From the NCBI GenBank assembly GCA_041745395.1, contig JBGTIZ010000135.1, positions 1 through 9,960 of the forward strand: a stretch of 9,960 bases of DNA, in the 5' to 3' direction. The stretch comes from Hadersleviella sp041745395 (GTDB taxonomy: Bacteria; Chloroflexota; Anaerolineae; Promineifilales; Promineifilaceae). Within the stretch, counting starts at the first letter, position 1, and each line of letters begins with the position of its first letter. Positions 6,504 through 9,960 of this stretch are shown here, piece after piece. The translations under genes and the position numbers were made by a program. Below the pieces are notes generated by a model. It made no database searches. It had not been told where the DNA came from and saw only the letters and a program-made list of their open reading frames with translations.

Positions 6504-7574
6504 ATGATTTTTCGACTTGGCGAACTGTTTTGTGGCCCAGGAGGGCTGGGGCTGGGAGCGCACCAAGCACGCCATCAAGCGTATGCCATCACCCACGCTT
6601 GGGCAAATGATTACGACCCAGATTCCTGCGCCACTTACGCCCACAATATCCTCGGTCAAAAAGAGGCTTCGACCGTCTTTTGTGGCGATGTGCGCGACTT
6701 GGATTTAACTAACTTGCCCCCCATAGATGCGTTTGCCTATGGTTTCCCCTGCAATGATTTTAGCATTGTTGGGGAGCAAAAGGGGTTTGATGGTGAATTT
6801 GGCCCTCTATATAGCTACGGCGTACAGGTGCTAGATTTATTCAAGCCCAAATTTTTCGTGGCCGAAAACGTGGGCGGTTTATCCAGTGCCAATGACGGCT
6901 CGGCGTTTGAGCATATCCTGCAAGCTCTGCACCAAGCAGGCAATGGATACACGCTGACGCCTCATCTCTACAAAGCGGAGCTTTACGGTGTGCCCCAAAC
7001 CAGACATCGCATCATCATTGTGGGCATAGACCAAACGCTCAATCTACGCTTTGAAGTGCCTGCCCCAACCACGCCCCACAAACCGCTGACCGCCCGCGAA
7101 GCGTTGGAAAAACCGCCGATTCCGAGCCACGCGCCAAATCAGCAGTTGACCAGACAATCGGCCGTGGTGGTGGAGCGGCTTAAGCATATCCAGCCCGGTG
7201 AAAATGCGTGGAACTCAAATTTGCCCGAGCATTTGCGCCTGAATGTGAAAGGAGCCAAGTTGAGCCAAATTTATCGTCGGCTACATCCAGACCAGCCCGC
7301 TTATACGATTACGGGGAGCGGCGGGGGCGGAACACATGGGTATCATTGGGCGGAGCCTCGCGCTTTGACCAATCGGGAGCGGGCGCGGCTCCAGACGTTC
7401 CCTGATGATTTTTATTTTGCTGGCTCGAAGGAGAGTATTCGCAAGCAGATTGGCATGGCGGTTCCGCCCCGTCTAGTCAAGGTGATTTTTGAGGCAATTT
7501 TGAAGACGTTTGCGGGAGTCAATTACAAATTTGTGCTTGCAAACATTGACCGTAAGCCTGTTCCCATAACATGA
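6504..7574 (+). CDS. C5 cytosine-specific DNA methyltransferase (type II Dcm/M.HaeIII fold)
   Basis: Transfers a methyl group from S-adenosylmethionine to C5 of cytosine in a specific DNA site. The 356-residue protein has the C5 motifs in order: motif I ELFCGPGGLGLG (7-18), motif IV GFPCNDFS (80-87) with catalytic C83, motif VI ENV (121-123), motif VIII QTRHR (165-169), motif IX LTNRERARLQ (288-297) and motif X QIGMAVPP (315-322). The target-recognition region between VIII and IX (about 176-285) is short and contains a run GSGGGGTHGYHW (271-282). Motif IV reads PCN rather than the commoner PCQ. ATG 6504 is chosen over the in-frame TTG 6462, because a strong AGGAGAGAGG precedes it and motif I then starts at the usual place. 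It is followed 53 bases later by the HNH nuclease gene. The recognition site cannot be read from the sequence. No perfect CACGGCCGTG is present. Confidence 0.95.
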   Translation: MIFRLGELFCGPGGLGLGAHQARHQAYAITHAWANDYDPDSCATYAHNILGQKEASTVFCGDVRDLDLTNLPPIDAFAYGFPCNDFSIVGEQKGFDGEFGPLYSYGVQVLDLFKPKFFVAENVGGLSSANDGSAFEHILQALHQAGNGYTLTPHLYKAELYGVPQTRHRIIIVGIDQTLNLRFEVPAPTTPHKPLTAREALEKPPIPSHAPNQQLTRQSAVVVERLKHIQPGENAWNSNLPEHLRLNVKGAKLSQIYRRLHPDQPAYTITGSGGGGTHGYHWAEPRALTNRERARLQTFPDDFYFAGSKESIRKQIGMAVPPRLVKVIFEAILKTFAGVNYKFVLANIDRKPVPIT

Positions 7575-7627
7575 TTTACGGCATCTGGTTAATTTAATCT
7601 TGAGTACAAGTTTCTAGGGATATGATA

Positions 7628-8623
7628 ATGAGTGTTTCTTCTGTGGACATCAAATTACTATGGGGGAGGGCGGCAGGTATGTGTAGCATCTGCCGCACAC
7701 ATCTTGCTCGAGACAAAAAATCTGTAAATGCAACATTCCCGTTGGGTGAACAAGCTCATATTGTCGCTGAATCAGAGTCTGGGCCTCGTGGAAAAAGTCT
7801 TTTGTTAGCGGATGAGAGAAACTCTTACCACAACTTGATTTTGCTGTGTCCAACACATCACACGGAAATCGACAAAAACGAAGCAGACTACCCTGTAGAA
7901 AAGTTGCACATACTAAAATCCAGACATGAACTTTGGGTGCGTGATAGCTTAAAAGTGGAACCCGTTGAATCTAATGATGAGTTGCAACCAGTTACACAAT
8001 TGATTGAATTTGTTCACAAGATTGAGCCACTGCTTATTTGGGTGAACAAGCCTGTCCCAGCAAAGAAAGCACAGCCTTTTCTTGAAGACTTACATCAGTG
8101 CTGGTCTGATTGGTTTTGTATGTCTACAGATAGCACTAGTCGTAGTTTATTTGGAAGCATTGATTATTTATTGAGACCGATGTCCACAGGATATATCTTG
8201 AAGACATCGGAACAACATTACTGTAAATCCAAATTTTTAGCGGCTATAAAACATTTTCATAAAAGCTTTCAACTAGGCTTACCTCAAAGATATGAATCAG
8301 AATTTTGGGAGTTTTCGGATTTTATGGAAATTTCCGACATTTTATGGTCTTTCCAAAAAGACCTTCAACAACTCAACAAAAATTCAAACTTATACTCTCA
8401 AATAGAGAAAGATTTGTTGCTATTAGCAGAACATATCGCAATTTATTCGCTAAGCGTTTACAAGGCGGGGCGGTATTTAGATATTCCAGACAGCTTTGTG
8501 CGACAATCTCTTGCTATCGTCGAACATTTTTTACGAGATATGCCTAGCTACACTTTGCCCTCTGCAACTGACTACGAAGAAAGTGAAAATCTAGTTGTGT
8601 TAATCAATTCATATCGCAAATGA
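7628..8623 (+). CDS. HNH endonuclease, probable restriction partner of the adjacent methyltransferase
   Basis: A 331-residue protein with an N-terminal HNH nuclease domain: CSIC (C19, C22), a GEQAHIVAE strand carrying H44, then NLILLCPTHHTEID with N69, C74 and H77. This is the cysteine-bearing HNH type (a structural zinc knuckle plus a beta-beta-alpha-metal active site). Residues from about 110 to the end form a mainly helical, aromatic-rich region that I do not recognise; it could provide DNA recognition or dimerisation. ATG 7628 has AGGGA seven bases upstream; the in-frame ATG 7622 is too close to it. The gene is distinctly AT-rich (20/60 and 19/60 G+C in two lines counted by hand, 8281-8340 and 8401-8460) against GC-rich neighbours, pointing to transfer. 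Pairing with a C5 methyltransferase suggests a type II restriction enzyme. A stand-alone defence nuclease is the alternative. Confidence 0.85.
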   Translation: MSVSSVDIKLLWGRAAGMCSICRTHLARDKKSVNATFPLGEQAHIVAESESGPRGKSLLLADERNSYHNLILLCPTHHTEIDKNEADYPVEKLHILKSRHELWVRDSLKVEPVESNDELQPVTQLIEFVHKIEPLLIWVNKPVPAKKAQPFLEDLHQCWSDWFCMSTDSTSRSLFGSIDYLLRPMSTGYILKTSEQHYCKSKFLAAIKHFHKSFQLGLPQRYESEFWEFSDFMEISDILWSFQKDLQQLNKNSNLYSQIEKDLLLLAEHIAIYSLSVYKAGRYLDIPDSFVRQSLAIVEHFLRDMPSYTLPSATDYEESENLVVLINSYRK

Positions 8624-8644
8624 AGTGGATTCGATTTTGACGCT

Positions 8645-9838
8645 TTACACAAGATGCAGTTCTGTCTCACGGCCGTGTAACCAACGCATCCCCCCACCCG
8701 TCAAGACGGCATCTTCCTCAAGGGCAATACGCACAATTTGCCCATCCCATTCTGGCACGGGAACCTCCACATTTAGCTCAATCGAATAACAAGTGTGGTC
8801 ATAAAGCGGATAATCCCCATTGCCCGGCACCCCTCTCTGTTGATCCCACAAGCCAATCGTCGGCCCAGCGGCGTGGCCGTGATAGCCGAGCGGATGGCTG
8901 TAGACGCACGGGGTTAACCCTTCGGCCAGGGCTTGCTCGCGCACGGCCGTGAGTACCTCATTGCCCGTCCGCCCCAGTTGCATCTGCGCCAGATGAATAT
9001 CCTGCAAGCGATTCCCCTGCCCCAACGCCACCTGCAACCCCTCGGGCGCATCCCGTTCGCCAGGGCGCAACACGTAAGCGTGTTGCTGTTGGTCAGTGGC
9101 TAGCCCTAGATAATGAAAGCCCATGTCACAATGGAGCAGATCGCCGACCTGGATGGGGCGTTTTTCATCGGCTGGGTCATCAAAACGCAGACCCTGCGCC
9201 TGAACGCTTACGGTCGGTTGAAACCACGGCCGTAAGCCCAACGCCGCCATCCGCTCCCGCATCCACCAGACCACGTCCGTGGTGGTCGTAATGCCGGGAT
9301 GAATAACCTGTGACGAAAACGCCTCGGCAATAATGGCGTGACCGATTTCAGCCAGCCGCCCATACGCCGTGATTTCCTCGGGCAAACGATGCTCCAGCCA
9401 GCCTACACAGAGCGGCTCCCCCGACACAAACCGCGCCACATAGTCTGGCCCGAGCGCGTCCGCCAACTGCGTAAACTCGGTGTGGCTCAGCCCATCGGCA
9501 AAGGCGAACGTGGCGGAGCGATTGAGGGCGATGTGGCGCGGATTTTTCTCGCGCACCAGCCGGGCCACACAATCCCACTGCGTCTCTTCGTCAGGGTTCC
9601 ACGCCTGCTGGTAAAAATCCCCCCAGCCGTACCGGTCGAGCGACAGCCGTTCGACCGTGCCGTCCGCTTGGCGGGTGAACATGAGGATAGTGCGCCGCCG
9701 AGCGGACATGGCGGGCGCGGGCAGGAGGCTCATTAAGACGGGGTCTTCGTTGTACTCGCGGCAGATGATGAGCCACATATCTATCCCGACGCGAGCCATG
9801 AGTTGGGGGAGAAAGCTGTCTAGTGTCTCGTCAAGCAT
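8645..9838 (-). CDS. M24 family metallopeptidase (Xaa-Pro aminopeptidase/prolidase type)
   Basis: A cytoplasmic pita-bread-fold enzyme that would remove or cleave at Xaa-Pro bonds with two metal ions. In the 397-residue frame the metal ligands align with E. coli PepP: D238 (HCDMG), D249 (ATDQQ), H315 (SHPLG), E354 (SIELN) and E375 (ALEED). H322 sits seven residues after H315, like the second conserved histidine of PepP. Residues 1-150 form the N-terminal domain (IDMWLIICREYNEDP at 19-33). ATG 9838 has no Shine-Dalgarno site, and the reading upstream has no ATG before TAA. Its first codons overlap the end of the IS630 transposase, so the true 5' end may be missing. It contains perfect CACGGCCGTG copies at 8668 and 8942. 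It is convergent with the HNH gene, 21 bases apart. Confidence 0.9.
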   Translation of the reverse strand: MLDETLDSFLPQLMARVGIDMWLIICREYNEDPVLMSLLPAPAMSARRRTILMFTRQADGTVERLSLDRYGWGDFYQQAWNPDEETQWDCVARLVREKNPRHIALNRSATFAFADGLSHTEFTQLADALGPDYVARFVSGEPLCVGWLEHRLPEEITAYGRLAEIGHAIIAEAFSSQVIHPGITTTTDVVWWMRERMAALGLRPWFQPTVSVQAQGLRFDDPADEKRPIQVGDLLHCDMGFHYLGLATDQQQHAYVLRPGERDAPEGLQVALGQGNRLQDIHLAQMQLGRTGNEVLTAVREQALAEGLTPCVYSHPLGYHGHAAGPTIGLWDQQRGVPGNGDYPLYDHTCYSIELNVEVPVPEWDGQIVRIALEEDAVLTGGGMRWLHGRETELHLV

Positions 9839-9960
9839 GAAATGATGGATATAACCTCTTCAGTTTTATCCGCGCATCTGCTGTTGTAAATTGCCAATTA
9901 ACGCCAGCCGCTCGTTGGTTTCGATCCTTATTCCAAGCGTTTACTTCGGTGATGAGAACT
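9831..9960 (-). CDS. IS630-family transposase, C-terminal end only (continues off the right edge)
   Basis: The last 42 codons of a minus-strand frame open to the window edge. The reading contains AWNKDRN followed by NWQFTTADARIKLKRLYPS, a close match to the C-terminus of IS630-family DDE transposases, where a WN.RN segment precedes a W.FT..DAR.KL..LYP ending. It stops with TGA at 9831-9833, only a few residues past the conserved LYPS. The stop overlaps the ATG of the M24 gene by eight bases (ATGCTTGA). IS630 elements insert at TA and normally carry an inverted repeat beyond the transposase stop; none can be recognised here because M24 coding begins at once. Most of the element, including its other end, lies outside the window. 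Confidence 0.8.
   Translation of the reverse strand, partial: VLITEVNAWNKDRNQRAAGVNWQFTTADARIKLKRLYPSFHA

Larger units (their letters stand above)
1496..8951. repeat. Highly iterated 10-bp palindrome CACGGCCGTG (11 perfect copies)
   Basis: Perfect copies start at 1496, 1682, 2378, 2537, 3655, 3938, 4292, 4824, 5980, 8668 and 8942. Copies with one mismatch and an intact CGGCCG core start at 688, 869, 2705, 2918, 5779 and 9225. Several perfect copies extend: 12-base palindromes at 1681, 2377, 2536 and 4291, and a 14-base one at 5978-5991. Ten perfect copies are inside coding regions, read as T-A-V or H-G-R, and one is intergenic. A random 10-mer is expected about 0.01 times in this length at equal base use, and only slightly more at this GC content. 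Confidence 0.9.

Noticed and set aside
9338..9736. 132-codon plus-strand open frame opposite the M24 peptidase
   Set aside because: Antisense shadow in GC-rich DNA; the opposite strand carries the conserved peptidase domain.

Overview
The window reads as a GC-rich bacterial chromosome segment. The gene set (SRP GTPase, MoxR/DUF58/DUF4129 trio, class III sirtuin, M24 peptidase of the 'MLDETLD...REYNEDP' type, IS630 transposase) and the weak or absent Shine-Dalgarno sites at several starts would fit a Chloroflexota (Anaerolineae-like) genome. That assignment is an inference from family style, not a database result.

Layout. Bases 1-1260 (minus) hold the first 420 codons of ffh; its 3' end lies off the left edge. 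Bases 1261-1516 are non-coding and hold a diverged half-copy of an intergenic repeat and a small hairpin. Bases 1517-5613 (minus) hold a MoxR ATPase, a DUF58 protein and a multi-pass membrane protein with a C-terminal DUF4129 domain. A 133-bp inverted-repeat element sits between the DUF58 and DUF4129 genes. Bases 5671-6408 (minus) encode a CobB/SIRT5-like NAD-dependent protein deacylase.

Bases 6504-8623 (plus) run against all the other genes. They encode a C5 cytosine DNA methyltransferase followed 53 bp later by an HNH endonuclease, a probable type II restriction-modification pair. The nuclease gene is AT-rich (about 32-33% GC in two lines counted by hand), so the island looks acquired. Bases 8645-9838 (minus) encode an M24 (Xaa-Pro aminopeptidase-like) metallopeptidase. 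Its first codons overlap the last codons of an IS630-family transposase that enters from the right edge (9831-9960).

The most unusual signal is not a gene. The 10-bp palindrome CACGGCCGTG occurs 11 times perfectly, and 6 more times with one mismatch and an intact CGGCCG core. It is spread through the host genes and one intergenic gap, but no perfect copy lies in the methyltransferase/HNH island. This resembles the highly iterated palindromes (HIP1, GCGATCGC) of cyanobacteria with a different sequence. The second signal is the pair of CACGTG-rich intergenic repeats flanking the DUF4129 gene.

How the genes relate: MoxR (AAA+ chaperone), DUF58 (vWA-like partner) and the DUF4129 membrane protein recur together in bacteria and probably work as one membrane-associated module. 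Sirtuin, MoxR, DUF58, DUF4129 and ffh all run in one direction and could be partly co-transcribed. The restriction-modification island is an insertion between two unrelated housekeeping genes.
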